Positions 43,901-56,640 of a stretch of DNA of 64,000 nucleotides are shown one piece after another. The translations under genes were made by a program, and so were the position numbers. Below the pieces are notes generated by a model, which had not been told where the DNA came from, ran no database searches, and saw nothing but the letters and a program-made list of their open reading frames with translations. Position 1 is the stretch's first letter. The number at the start of each line of letters is the position of its first letter. Source of the DNA: Turritopsis dohrnii (lineage: Eukaryota > Cnidaria > Hydrozoa > Anthoathecata > Oceaniidae); contig BQMF02000195.1 in assembly GCA_027922465.2 (NCBI GenBank), positions 558,001-622,000 of the forward strand, in the 5' to 3' direction.

Positions 43901-44277
43901 CGTCGTTGACAAGGCAAAAGGGCCAATCTCAAAAATCAATATTTTTTTTATTTGAAATTCTGAAACTAGGGGCCTAACTCTATCAAATGGCATCATGACT
44001 TTTATATTGTATCTATGTTTTTTAAACTCTACAACATGCATATATTTTCTGTTTCCAATTTCCAAATTGAAATTTTCGTCACACGGTTCACACATGGGAA
44101 ATGCGAATTTGACATATCCTTTTCGAAGTTAAACTCGATAAAAAAATTTACATCCCAAAAAAGGGAGCTCTAGCCTTTATAGAGAAAAAGCAATTGCAAA
44201 AATATGTTAAAAAATTTTAATTTGCGATTTCCCGAAATTACAATTTTGAGATTGGCCCTTTTGCCTTGTCAGCGACG
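43901..44277. mobile_element. MITE with CGTCGNTGACAAGGC ends and 4-bp TTAT duplication
   Basis: Inverted ends CGTCGTTGACAAGGCAAAAG and CGTCGCTGACAAGGCAAAAG, continuing to GGCCAATCTCAAAA. TTAT at 43897-43900 and 44278-44281. The interior (about 44020-44160) is a Helitron family B 3' segment (CTACAACATG, AAATTTTCGTCACACGG). Confidence 0.8.
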
Positions 44278-44281
44278 TTAT

Positions 44282-46144
44282 GTTGTTTTTTCTGCTTGGA
44301 TTTCACTTTTTCTGTTCAAATTTTAACTTATACTACAAATGTCTTCTAATATATATCATCTAATACATCGTAAGACTTAATCTATTACAGCTATTTCGTC
44401 TTCTTTTTCATTAATGCTTCATTATTTTCTCTAATTCTCTCATCGTCATCTGATTCTACCTCTATTTCTGCTTCTACTTCCCCTTCATCTGACTCTTCAT
44501 TGTCTCCAAAGAGTTCTTTCACATCTAAAGTTTGTTTCATTTTTTTAAATTCAAATTTCAACTTTAAAAAATAAGTTTTCAAATTTAACAATTAACAAAG
44601 ATAGGCTAACTAGTTTTAGTCAGATTATGCCAAATTGAGAAAATTGAGGCTCAGTCAAAAAAGTGGCTTATTACGTATAAGAAATAACAATGTGTAATAA
44701 TATAATTATATTTTTACAAAAAACCCAAATAGCACACGTAAAGTTATAAAGTTATACAAGAAAAAATATTTGTTTCTTTCGTCTTCATTTTTGTTTTTGA
44801 AACTGTTCATTTTTTTAATGACCTATCAATTCGTGTAAAGAGCTTCTTGAGAACTGTAGCTATTTAACCCTATTAGTTATTTTTCACAAGAAAATGTGCT
44901 ACAAAAGTTTCACCATGAAACACATTATAAATATTTACACTTACACACAACATGAGATTATTTATCAATATGTGGACTTGTTTGTTATTGTGTTGTGTGT
45001 GTGGAAAACAGTTAACAATAAAGTATTTCAGGGTGCTGAACGTCTTTTAAAGCCTTGATCTGAATTTAAGAAATTTTCAAAAATGTCAACAAACAATATT
45101 CTCATCTACAAATGTTCTACTTACAATAATCGTGAAGGGAAAGAGGTAAAGAAACCTCAAAGCATTCTTTCTGAATCTTCTCCAGTAATTCATCATAAAG
45201 TATTGCCAAGTCTGCATTGGTATCGTTCACAAATAAAAGTTTTACATCTTCAAAAAAATGTGTGGTATACTCGCCATGTTTGCAAGACAGAAAAGAACTT
45301 CCATCGCTACCAGCACATTTGCAGCACATGTTTTAAGTTTTGCAAGAAGGGGGTATAAAAAAAGGTAGTCGCTCCCTGTTTTTGTGGATAATTGGAAATT
45401 AAGTTACCCCCTAACGCAAAAAATTAAGCTTTCAATCAGGAACACTCTGCATACTTTCCTCCGAAAAAATAAGAGTGATTCCGTCTTTTACTCCAGCGAC
45501 TAACCCGACTAACTTAGCGAACAACGGGGTAGTAAAAGTATGATTAAACAAGTAAAATACTGGTATCTCAAATGCTTCTATACCCCCGTCATAAAATTCG
45601 AAAACTAACTTCATGAAATCGAAGACTTACTTCTGCGAAGCGCTTTCCTTGCTAGCGCCGAATGGGAGCTACATTGGCAAAAAACATCAATTTTAAATTC
45701 GCGCTCGCGGCGCGGACTTTTCTTCTTCGCAAAGAGGTAGTTAGCAGGAGGGAAATCGTTTAGCTTGTTCGATAATTTAGAATTACTGAACCATTAAAAA
45801 ACCCTTTTTAGCAAAAAAGAGGTTAGTCTTTGCGCCTATTGCGACATACCCTAAATCCGCCACTGATATTGATGGATATATTTGTACGAATACATAAAAA
45901 AAACATTACATATTATCCGATGTAATGTAGGAGGTCGTTTTGGAGGCAGCAGAGCTCTCTCTATCTCCAGGTCTGACCAATATAGCACAAAACACAAAAT
46001 CTAACTGAACAGTATAAAAACAGGTTCAAGAATTATAGTATACGGTGATAATATTACCATCCCTTTACTTCTCTGGTGAAAAATAACCCTTCCTTTAGCT
46101 TTTATTTCCAAAACGATATCTGTGTGACGAACTTAAAACCATTA
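44282..46144. other. Stretch with only short doubtful frames
   Basis: The minus frame 44591-44391 is acidic (DNEESDEGEVEAEIEVESDD). Minus frames 45614-45432 and 45329-45117 look protein-like (KLVFEFYDGGIEAFEIPVF; DVKLLFVNDTNADLAILY) but have no recognised homology or joined splice structure. A hAT-like end, CAGTGGCGGATTTAGGG, reads leftward from about 45869. No gene is called. Confidence 0.4.
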
Positions 46145-46375
46145 AACATTGTTTTAATTTGAGGTTGCACTCACCCTGATAAAATAGCTGTAATGATAAA
46201 TTACCTGAAAAACGTAAATTAAGCCACGATTAGCAAACAGCCTCTAGTGATATCAGCCTTCAATGAGGAATCCAGGCTAGAACTGTGGACAAAAATTCTG
46301 GAATAACGGACGGAAGGACAAATGCTAATGAAAGATCAGCTGCTTGGCGCTGACCAATAATGTAGGTCTATTTAT
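46145..46375. repeat. Dispersed repeat, inverted partner of 15460-15655
   Basis: The reverse complement carries the same ordered words as 15460-15655 and is slightly longer. Element type unknown. Confidence 0.6.
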
Positions 46376-46615
46376 TAAGAAGACAGTTAGTATGCTGGAT
46401 GAGTAAAGAATAACTGTTGTGAATTAGCCAGAGGAGTTTTTCACTGAGTTTAAAAATGGTTCCACAGATGTCAATGTCCTGTAATTACGATTGTGTTTTT
46501 CATTATTATTTTTAAGGTTAATGCTTTGTCAAGGTTTTTTTTAGTTTGTTTTGTTTTTCTTTCGATATCGTCATTGTATGATTAAGTTTTTTTGTATACT
46601 TTTTGAATGTTTGTG

Positions 46616-47496
46616 TCTATATATTAATAGCCGATTCTCCGTTTGTTTGTTTGCTTGTTTGTTTGTCTGTAAGTCACGCAAAATGGTAGATTGAGTTGTG
46701 AGCGAAATTATTTTTTTGTGTGTGTGCGACGTGAGTTCGAAGCAAATACATTGCAACCCCCAATCGAACGTGACCTTTTTTGGCTGATGAACTAATAGGA
46801 ATAACGTTTTGTTTTTATTATTATTGTTAGTTTTATATTCCACGTTGACTTGGCTTTGAAAACAATACATCAACTTAATATAAAGAAACTAACTGATTAA
46901 ACGTTTTGGACATAAAACAGTAGTGGCAGAACGTGGCAGCATGTGCGGTTTACCAGTGTATCCTAACGTATCCTTGCCTGACTTTCTGAGACGGGTGAAC
47001 TTTTTTTCGAGCAATCAAAATGTTTAAAGACCGATAGGTAAAAAAAGAGTATCATGATACAAAATATATTTTTTTGCTTTTGTCATAATAGTTGTCTTAA
47101 TTTGTTTTAATCGATTTCTTTTAATCTATTTTAATCAGATCGAACGTTTTTTTTATTCACTTTATTCATTTAGCACGTGCCTTTTTTCTCTCCTCCCGTG
47201 TGATCTTTTTAAGAAGAGAAACCATTTCCCCCTTACGTTTGATAGCACCCATGTTAGAGCGCGTAACTTTTTTAAAACAAAAGTTAATAAAAAGTTGAAG
47301 TTGAAGTTCTCTCTATACGTTTTGAGTGTATTGTTACACTGATAAAAGATTGGTTTTACCAGAGGTTGTGACTTTGAATCTGCTTCTGGTTGAACACAAG
47401 TTGTACGAGCCGTTTATAAGGAAATTTGACGTTTATTGATACAGTGATACAGAGCAGGTGGACATGGGCGGCGAGCGACGCCGCCTTGGCGGCTAG
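46616..47496 (+). mobile_element. Helitron-like family A element, complete
   Basis: Begins TCTATATATTAATAGCC at 46616. The 3' end is the stem GGCGGCG/CGCCGCC with loop AGCGA, then TTGGCGG and CTAG (47493-47496), followed by T. The interior contains TTTGTTTGTTTGCTTG, CGAACGTGACC and CACGTGCC...CTCTCCTCCCGTG blocks, all shared with 16968-17986. Non-autonomous, 881 bases, no target duplication. Confidence 0.8.
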
Positions 47497-50330
47497 TTTT
47501 TAATTATTATTCATAACGTAAATGTGTTCTTGAAGTTTTTTTTAGTTTTTTTTTCTTTCTTTCAATATCGTCATAGTATGTTAAGGTTTTTTGTATGTTA
47601 TTTGAGTGTTTTCATATGTTAAAAAATCTTTAGCTATACAAATTCTCTTATTAAGTTTGTGTGTTCAATTATTATTTTTAAGTTTAATATATGTTCTCGA
47701 AGTTCCTTTTTTATTGTTTGTTTGTTTGTTTGTCATAATACGATTAGGTATTTGAATCATTATGCATTCGAAATCTTTTTTCTTTTGGATAAGCAAAATA
47801 AAAAATACAATAACTATATAACGATATATACTTCTTTGTTGTATTGCCATTTGTTTCTGCATTAAATTTTCTGCATGTAAAAACATGATTTTGGTCTGAA
47901 TTAGGGCATTTTAAGTATTGCAATGTTTGTTTCACGTCTCCAGGGTAAAAAATAAGTTTTCGAAACCTTTATTCGGTTCAGTTCCAGTGATACACATATG
48001 CATTTATACGCATTATTATAATAGTGGTATGTTGGATTCTTTGGTGTATAGGTTTGCATTAGAACGTAGAAGTTACTTTGCATTTTCTGTTTATCAAAAA
48101 AATAGTTTTCGGTCAATAGTAGGGCATTTTAAGTGTTGCGATGTTTGTTTATAATTCGCGTCTCCAGGGTAAAAATTTTCATTATGATTAGGTAAATAGT
48201 TGGTAAATATTTAATTGACTAATCCTCTCTCTCGATTCAACTCACATTGACTAAAACTGGTAAAAATTATTACCAATTATATTAAATACTCTACAACATG
48301 GGCAAACTTATCATTGCCAATACACGGGTTTCAAAATAAGCGCGTCTCCATAGAAACAACTCCATGTGAATTTAGCACAAAAATTTCGAGTAAACTTTCG
48401 ATGTAAAATCAAAAGGACTTATCATTTGTGTGGTGAAAGGATGTAGTAATGGTCCCTACAGACTTGGAACATAAATGATTCAATCGAAAAATATTCAATG
48501 ATGGAAATAAATTCTTAGTTCGGTGTTGTCTTAAAAGGTTTTGTAAAAACTTTTGAATGAACGTGCAAAATACAGAAGAAAATTGATATCAATGATGTTT
48601 TGTTTTTGTGTGTTGATATAACAATGTTGTTACTGGTTGTTATGATGATTGGTGATTAAATGCAGCAAAACATTAAAGCTGTGATTTCAATGCAAAGGCG
48701 AAAATTTATTATTAATAGCCAAGCTGAAGATTTATTTTTATTGATATAGCCCAAATACAACTGAACTGAAAATGAACTGGAAAGCACATGGATGTATACA
48801 GCCATATAAAGGAAACCTTTTTATGTGGTGTCGAGAACAATCAGTTCAACCAGTTTTGTAAATTCAAAAAGTATACATTACAAAAACTAGAAGTAAAAAC
48901 GTGATGTCGTATTATATGCAATAAGATGTTCAGAGTACCAATTACGTATAATATTTTAAAACGCAGGATTGTGATGCATAACTTGCGAAAGAATCCGGTC
49001 GAGTGTGCTTCCCTGGATAGTCATTTACTCTGACAACAGAAACATAATTTACTATGGATTTATTTCATGATCACGTATACTGTTTTGATATACTGCATAG
49101 ATATGTTTTGTAAAAATTAGTAATACTGTCAATTTTTCTTGTACAAACATGGAACATAAATCAAAACACAATCCAAAGCCAAAACACGAATTTCTACTTT
49201 CAGCTTTGTAGTGATTTAGTTATAGATGTGTATTTTCACTACCAAATTCTGTTGTTTTTTTCCACGAAGGTCATTTTAATCAGATAATAGATATTGAAGA
49301 TATTCTTCAGGGCCTATAAAGTTCCTGACAATTTTCTGAGGTGCAGGACAAAATATTGAGTTAAAAATCAAAAATGAAACTTATTCTCTTTTTAATAAAC
49401 ATTGAGTATGAATAATTTTTTTTGAATAGAGATGTCTGAATTTAATTTTAAAAATTATCACTTTAAGGACATCTCTTTTTTGAAAATAAATTTTCTGTCC
49501 TAATTTGAAATGTTACGTATATATATCACTTGTTAGTAGATATTTTGATTCCTTTGATTGTTGTCTACTGCGAAGTGTTTTTAATACTAAAGTATATTAG
49601 TATTAAAATTAGGTTTGACAATTTTCTTTTGTAAACCTGTATTATACAAATGTGATTGTATAATGTAAACTAATTATATCCAAGTTACGAAAAGCAAGTG
49701 TTCTGTTGAATTACATTGTTTCCTTTGTTTTTATGGTTTATAAGCCTGTCCTTTAACTTGTCTTCTGCAGGAATATAGATCATATGTTTATTATGATGTA
49801 ATTCTTTGCACATTGATGCGGTTATTGATATTCAGTTGTGTAAGAGGAAATATTAGTCGCATTTAGGTCTTTTAATTTTTAACTATGTCCATAGTAACTT
49901 CTCAGTCACTTTATATCACTTTTATATTACTTTTTATCAATGTACACATAATAATTGATAAAATTTTCACAACTTTGGGGAAATATATACAGTGGCGTTT
50001 TTGTGAATCTTGTTTGATAATCCTGTTTTGAACGACCCACTTTTTGATTTCTTTCTCAAGGTAAGGTATTGATTTAATGCTATTTTGCTGAATAACTTAA
50101 AATACTCGATGAAAAGCTCAGTTTCAAGAGCCACAGGCTCGGTTGTTTCTGGCACCGTTTCACTTTTGATTTTTACTCGAAAAAAAATTAATTTGGTAAA
50201 TTCTATTATATAATTTACGGAACGTTTTATTTTGAAACTCGTGTATTCTTCTCTTTATTTTTTGTGAACTGGACGCATGCTGAACATGCCTGGGCGGCTA
50301 ACCTATATCCTAATACGCGGACGTGTGTCA
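47497..50330. other. Stretch without genes; old duplicated and tandem segments
   Basis: About 46500-46612, 47500-47620 and 47660-47720 are related tandem segments (ATTATTATTTTTAAG, CTTTCAATATCGTCAT). 47885-47955 resembles 48100-48180 (TAGGGCATTTTAAGTGTTG). About 48700-49700 is an old, diverged copy of 52080-54370. No coding exon is supported. Confidence 0.55.
49870..50010 (+). repeat. Empty paralogue of the insertion site of the 61621-62763 element
   Basis: AATAATTGATAAAATTTTCA, CTTTGGGGAAATATATACAG, then TTTTTGTGAATCTTGTTTGAT aligns with 61585-61620 joined to 62764-62800, with the 1.1-kb element absent. Confidence 0.7.
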
Positions 50331-51285
50331 CACTTTTATTTTAGAGAGTGATATATTTAAGTACATTTTACGGTCAAGTTCTTCTTATGTGCGCGTAAAA
50401 CCACGTAGAGCGAGAGACACTTCTATATATTAATAGCCGATTCTCTGTTTGTCTGTAAGTCACGCTAAATGGTAGATTGAGTTGTAAGAGTGATTATTTT
50501 ATTTATTTTGTGCGACGTCAGTGTGAAACCATTGTATTGAGGCCTTAATCGAATGCGACGTTTAGGGAAAATTTTCTCGGTAACCAATAATAGGGATAAC
50601 TGACGTTTTTTGGGGTCCACGATATTGGCCATGGGGTGACGAAAAAATTTGGGCAAAATTTTTGGGGACGGGGCTTCATGACGTCATCAAAGCTTTTGAT
50701 CGACGATATCTCCGAAACGGTTCGTCATAGACATATGATCCTATACATTTTCTTGCTCAGAATTTCGAGCTCTACAAGATGGTAACACTTTCCATTGTCA
50801 ATTCCTTAATACCATTTTTCGTGAACCCAACGCAGGCTGAAGGTGGACATGGGCGGCGAGTTTTTCACGATTATTCCAAAAGCACGTGGCATTTGACGTC
50901 AGTTTTTTTATGATCACGGGGAATCATTGCATTGCATCCACAATCGAACGCAACGTTTTTGGGGAAATATCTCTAGAACCAATGGAAATAACTGACGTTT
51001 TTTAGGGTCCGCTATACGGGTGATGAGGTGATACAACATTTGGGTTTAAATTTTATTTGGTACTGCGGATATGACGTCATTAAAATCGACGATATCTCTG
51101 CAACGGTTGGTCGTAGCGAAACGATCCCATACACTTTTTTGATCAGTTTTTCGAGCTCTACAACATGATACACTTTCCACTTACAATTCCGTGGTTTAAT
51201 TTTTCGTCACGGGGTTTGCACACGGGAACGCAGGATTCTTGCACATCCATTTCGAAAATAAAGCCGTAAAAAACTTTTACGCGAG
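50331..51285 (+). mobile_element. Helitron-like family B element interrupted by a family A element
   Basis: Starts TCACACTTTTATTTTAGAG at about 50331 and ends after the hairpin GTAAAAAACTTTTAC and CGAGTTACTA. The family words (AACGTTTTTGGGG, CGACGATATCTC, TTTTTCGAGCTCTACAACA) are in order. Split by the insertion at 50422-50860. Confidence 0.65.
50422..50860 (+). mobile_element. Helitron-like family A element, short form, with empty-site proof
   Basis: Begins TCTATATATTAATAGCC and ends GTGGACATGGGCGGCGAG. It lacks the distal half of the terminal hairpin and the CTAG. Comparison with 39858-39922 shows exact insertion between two Ts with no target duplication. Confidence 0.8.
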
Positions 51286-52437
51286 TTACTATCTATCTAT
51301 CTAATCTATGTACGGCGAAGGTTTTTTAGTACCGCACTTACTAACTTAAAATTCTTTTATTTCTATTTCTTTTTATCCTTGCTCTCATGACCATGATATG
51401 TTTTGGTATATTTCGTGAGCTATAAAGTGTATTTACCACATAGTCACAAAAAAAGGATCTTTCTCTAAAGGAAAAAGAAGAAAAAGGGTTTTAATTACTT
51501 TTTTGATTCCAAGTACCACTGTGAAATTTGAATTAAGTAAACTTTAGTGACGCTTTTGATGTTGATATCCTTCGAAGATCAACTGCAGTGAAGAAGAAGC
51601 TTTACAAGCAGTTTTAATTTTTAACTCTAGCTTCTAACCGTCTATTACAAACAAACTATTTGTTTGTTATTTGATTTGTTTATTTTGTTTGAGTATTTTG
51701 GACAGACTTTCGTTTTTTAAAATTTTTTCGAACAAATCTTTTTTTCTTATCTCTTTTGGCTCACGTTTTTCTTATAACATCATTTTTTTTTAAAAAAAAA
51801 ATTATGGTTACAGCTGATACAAGTATATTTCTTTTGTTTCAATTTGTGATGTTTATTAATAAAGTTAGGTTTACACAATAAAACTTTTTTATTTCTATGC
51901 TTACACTAGCAGATCTTTTTAACAAAATGCATCAGTAGGGCAACTAGGATCAGAAACAGGGAGGTTACGCGGAAATACGAAAACATGTATCACTATGGAG
52001 ACGGTTTATTATAAATTCTGCTCTGCAACCCAATGAACCCTCAAGTATGTATTTAGAATGGGCGTTATTTATAGGTCGCTATTCTTAAAAAAGCATAAGC
52101 GAAATCTTTCGACCATCCGGTCGTCTTGTTCTTTATTTATTTTTATTTTACAACCAGATATAATGTAGCTCAACTGAAAACACATGATGATGTACAAGCC
52201 ATCATAATTATGAAGGAAACCCTTTTTATATGTGGAGAACAACCATTTCAAAGAGTACATAACAAAAACTGCAAGTAAAAACGCGTTGTCGTATATGCAA
52301 AAAGAAGTTCAAAAACCAATTATGTATAATGTTTTGATACATAGCACAGGATTACGTGATATTACATGAATAATTTGAATGTGCTTCCTTGGACAGTCGT
52401 TTAATGTAACAACTCTACATAGTTTTCTATAGATGAA
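51286..52437. other. AT-rich stretch without a recognisable gene
   Basis: 52080-52430 is the start of the old duplication matching 48700-49040. The rest has no supported feature. Confidence 0.5.
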
Positions 52438-52439
52438 TA

Positions 52440-53508
52440 GACCTTTCCCGAATTTCAGTTTAAACACTGAATTGTGGCCGAGTTTCATATCTAACCTCGT
52501 TTTTATGCAAGTCACTGTTCCACTGATCTCATTACTTTATAACTTAATGATAGTCTCTATTATTCCTAATTCCCATTCCAATAATTAGAAGTACAGTGTG
52601 TCCCAGAGAATTTCGGTCTGAGATTTTAACAAGCTATAACTTTTCACACATATATCAGATTTCAGAGATTTTTACATCATTCGATAGCATTTCTTTCAAG
52701 GATTTTAAAAACCTATATTTTAAATAATTTAGTCCAACACCTTTGTAGTTAAAAGGATTTCTTTAAACTGTCACGGTCATTAACTCCTTAATGGTTAATA
52801 AAAGTAAGTTTCCACGTGCGATTATTCTTTTGTTTATTAAGAACATGTCGTGGTGTTATTGAACACACTAAAATTATAATCTCATCACAAAGTTAAAAGT
52901 TGTGAGACGGGGGCTTCTACAAAATTTTTTCGACATCATATGAGCAATCTTTATTTGCAACAAAAACTTTTCTCCACTGAGATCCAGAGTCTATCAGAGT
53001 TGAGAAGTAAAATTGTCGACGCAGCAAATAATCTTAGACAAAATCAAAATTTTATTCGCTACTCTTTATGACAGCAACAGAAAATCGCTGTGTCAAGAGA
53101 AACGGGGGACATGTTGAGACAGCTTAAAGTTTTGTTTTTAATGGCTCTTGTGTTTTACAGTCACTTGACTTTGATATTATTTTTGATAATGACCTTTGAT
53201 AGCTGTTATTGAAAGATGTGTTAATTAACCATTAAGAAGATAATTGGATTTTTTCATGGTAAAATCCTTAATTGTTTCCAAACTAAAAGGTTTTGGAGAA
53301 CAAAATGTATATTTTTAAAATCTATGAATAAAATCCTATCGAATGGTGTAAAAATTGCTGAAATCTGATATATGTGTGAAAAGTTATGAGCTGTTAAAAT
53401 CTCAGACCGAAATTCTCTGGGACACACTGTAGTTTGAATATTAAAAGCGAGGTTAGACACGACAACTCGGCCACAATGCATCGTTTAAACATGAATTCGG
53501 GAAAGGTC
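52440..53508. mobile_element. TA-flanked MITE, outer (GACCTTTCCCGAATT ends)
   Basis: TA at 52438-52439 and 53509-53510. Inverted arms carry GACCTTTCCCGAATT, GTTTAAAC, ATTGTGGCCGAGTT and TCTAACCTCG. It is interrupted by the element at 52594-53429. The paralogous segment near 49045-49065 lacks both. Confidence 0.75.
52594..53429. mobile_element. Tc1/mariner-like non-autonomous element, nested inner
   Basis: TA at 52592-52593 and 53430-53431. Long inverted ends (about 130 bases) begin CAGTGTGTCCCAGAGAATTT and continue CGGTCTGAGATTTTAACA. There is no transposase frame. Confidence 0.85.
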
Positions 53509-53773
53509 TATTCTATGATCACATATAATGTTTTGATACTGTAAATATATAATATTTTATTTCATATAAATTAATAATTATCCAATAATTAAACATCAAA
53601 CGTAAATCAAAATTGCAACATAACAGTCTATAAATTAAATCAAATCAGAACAAAAACTTCTACTTTCAGCTATGTTGTGATTTGGTTTTGGATGTATATT
53701 TTCACAAATCTTTTTATTATCTTTTTTTTCATTTAGGATTTATGAGGTCATTTTTATCACATGTGTGAACATA

Positions 53774-54008
53774 CAGTGTGTATCAAAAAGTCTTATTTAC
53801 CATCATTGACTTTTAGGAATTTAATGAACCAAATCGTTGAGTTTCTTCAATATCTTGTCAAAGAACAAATATTTTGGCAAATATTTTATATTAATGGATA
53901 GAGCATGAAAAGCTCTTTCTTGTGATATAGAATTCAGAATATTTTATCAGACATGTAATGAGATATACGCCTTGAAAGTTGGTGGATAAGACATTTTAAT
54001 ACACACTG
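53774..54008. mobile_element. Mariner-like MITE with CAGTGTGTAT ends
   Basis: TA at 53772-53773 and 54009-54010; ends CAGTGTGTATCAAAAAGTC and CAGTGTGTATTAAAATGTC. A second copy of its right end lies at 54163-54215, again with TA. A further one-sided CAGTGTGTTTCATAATG end lies at 54380. Confidence 0.75.
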
Positions 54009-54217
54009 TAGTAAAAAATTTTTATTTGAAATTTTTAAGATAAGTTGTTTTGGGAAATTGATACGCAAAGCTATACTTAAAACTTCCTGAAGGTTTCATC
54101 AGCAGAACAAAAGAGTACTCTCATCATTAAAAAGCCATTAGCATGTCAGTTAATTGTTAATGTAATGAAATATACGCCTTGAAAGTTGGTGGATAAGACA
54201 TTTTGATACACACTGTA

Positions 54218-54868
54218 TTTTTTTGAAACAGAGATGATACTTGAATACTTGAATTAAATTGTCATTCTAAGTCTTTTTCTTTTTTAAAAATAATTCTTTT
54301 CGTTTCTAATTTGAAATTTTCATGAAATATTATTAGTACAGATTGGTTTTTGATTGTCTTTGATAGTTATGTGCTTATACAGTGTGTTTCATAATGTTGG
54401 AAATGGAAATTTTAAAGTTGTTTTTTTTAAATGAATATACCGAATTTCAAAATAATTTTTACATCAATGGAAAGCCATTTTCAAGCTCTTTCGGGTGGTA
54501 TATTTTTGTGAAAAATGAAAAAGTGGTTTTTGAAAAAATAACGAAAATGTCTTGGAAAAATGTAATTAAATTTTTAAAAAAGTAAGTCAACAGAAAACTA
54601 GCTTTTTGTTACTCAGATAAAACTATTTTACAATCATACAACTTTATAATGATGTATACAATCAAATTTGTATACAAGTTTACAAAAGAAGAAAAGAAAA
54701 TTGTCAAACCTTTGGGATAGATTGACTTCACTGTCACTTTTTAACTCCTCAGCAAAAATTGTGAGAGAAACCTTATCATTTGATTTTTGGCCCAGCGCAG
54801 AGCGTACTGGGCCTTTCATTAGCCCTTTGCTGTCTGTCCGTCCGTGCGCGTTTGGGTCTACCCTGAGT
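54218..54868. other. Stretch without a recognisable gene
   Basis: Includes the one-sided mariner-like end at 54380 and a hairpin GGCCCAG...CTGGGCC at about 54789-54813. The 67-codon frame at 54382 is translated repeat and is not called as a gene. Confidence 0.5.
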
Positions 54869-55066
54869 CCGCAATATCTGCAGTTTACAGGCTAAAGCAT
54901 CCATGTTCTCGTTAATACTTTCAGTTTGTTACCATTATCTCCCTAATCGCAAGCACATTCAGTACGACCGCAATATCTGTATTTTACAGGCTAAAGCATC
55001 GATGTTCTCCTTAATACTTTCAGTTTATTACGATTATCTCCCTAATTGCGAGCACATTCAGTACGA
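54869..55066 (+). repeat. Two tandem copies of a 99-base unit
   Basis: CCGCAATATCTG...ACATTCAGTACGA occurs twice, head to tail, with about ten differences. Confidence 0.85.
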
Positions 55067-55816
55067 ATCTCGTGGTCTGATTCTTAACAATTTTCACTGT
55101 TTTCGAAAGGTGAAGGACGGAAGGACGTGTAACTTTTTTCTGTTTCTTGGCTGACTTTTTAAGAAGATTGATAAATAAAGTATTGGTGTTACCTTGTTAC
55201 CTTGTTACAGGTTTCGTATGGTAGTTACACATTCATCCTGAGAGGACCAATGTAGGTTTTCATATTGATGATGGTGTTTGACTCGGATCGTCTCATTGCA
55301 GTATAACCAGGCATCAATGGCTCATCTGGAATTCCAAAGAGATATTTATCCAGTTCATGTTTGAATTTGTCTTTAGTACATCCACTGAGGCTCCTCAGAT
55401 AGCTGGGTAATGCATTAAATAGCCTGCTGGATTAGTGACTGACAGTAGACAAACATTCAATTTATAAAGGTATTTTTAGATTTTTTTCAGTACTTTTTGT
55501 AAGTGTTGCTTGACGCAAAGGATAGGGGGTGGAGGTCTTAGAGTTAGCGTCAATTTGACGTTAGTTGTGGGAAAAATTGATATGTGAGTGGCCCCTAACT
55601 CGAAAAGCTGAAAAAAGTAATGGAAAATTCGATTAATTCGATAGGGATTCGATTATTTCGATTAACATTCAATTAGTATTCGATTATTTCAAATAATTTT
55701 CGATTTGTGTTCGATTCGTAATTTTCAATGCTCATCCATCGGAAAGCCAAGCAGGCAAGTTTCAAAGTTCTTTGCCTTAGAGGGTCTGTTATCATTCTGG
55801 AAATTTCGATTAGTTC
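55067..55816. other. Stretch without a recognisable gene
   Basis: Contains a run of ATTCGATTA/TTTCGATTA words at 55625-55710; otherwise no features are supported. Confidence 0.5.
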
Positions 55817-56603
55817 GATTAGTGTTTGGTAGATTCAATTAGTATTTTCTACGAATTTGATCGATTCGTGGGTTGATATCCTTAGTAGAGAAACTGCTCT
55901 CACTTGGGGTTCTATGGGGGGTTAGTAATGTACGAGGAAGAATTAACAGATCTATTTTGTTCTCTTTCTTCGAGTAAAAGTATTGAAATCTCATTTTTTC
56001 TTGATTTTCTAATTAGTGCCGCGTTTGAAGGTGCAGTGCTTATTAGAGGGCAGCGCTTATTTCGATACTCAAAATTTAGGTGCGGCGCTTATTAGAAGCT
56101 GGCGCTTATTGGAGGAAATAGAGTTTTGTTTTCGGTACCTTGTATTCTTTGAACAAATCCAGGTTCAGATTAGTGTTTGGTAGATTCAATTAGTATTTTC
56201 TACGAATTTGATCGATTCGTGGGTTTTAGTAGAGAAACTGCTCTCACTTGGGGTTCTATGGGGGGTTAGTAATGTACGAGGAAGAATTAACAGATCTATT
56301 TTGTTCTCTTTCTTCGAGTAAAAGTATTGAAATCTCATTTTTTCTTGATTTTCTAATTAGTGCCGCGTTTGAAGGTGCAGTGCTTATTAGAGGGCAGCGC
56401 TTATTTCGATACTCAAAATTTAGGTGCGGCGCTTATTAGAAGCTGGCGCTTATTGGAGGAAATAGAGTTTTGTTTTCGGTACCTTGTATTCTTTGAACAA
56501 ATCCAGGTTCAGATTAGTGTTTGGTAGATTCAATTAGTATTTTCTACGAATTTGATCGATTCGTGGGTTTTAGTAGAGAAACTGCTCTCACTTGGGGTTC
56601 TAT

Positions 56604-56640
<37 letters not shown>

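Noticed and set aside
44391..45614. A gene built from the small minus-strand frames at 44391-44591, 45117-45329 and 45432-45614
   Set aside because: The frames look somewhat protein-like, but no joining splice sites, homology or common frame could be shown.
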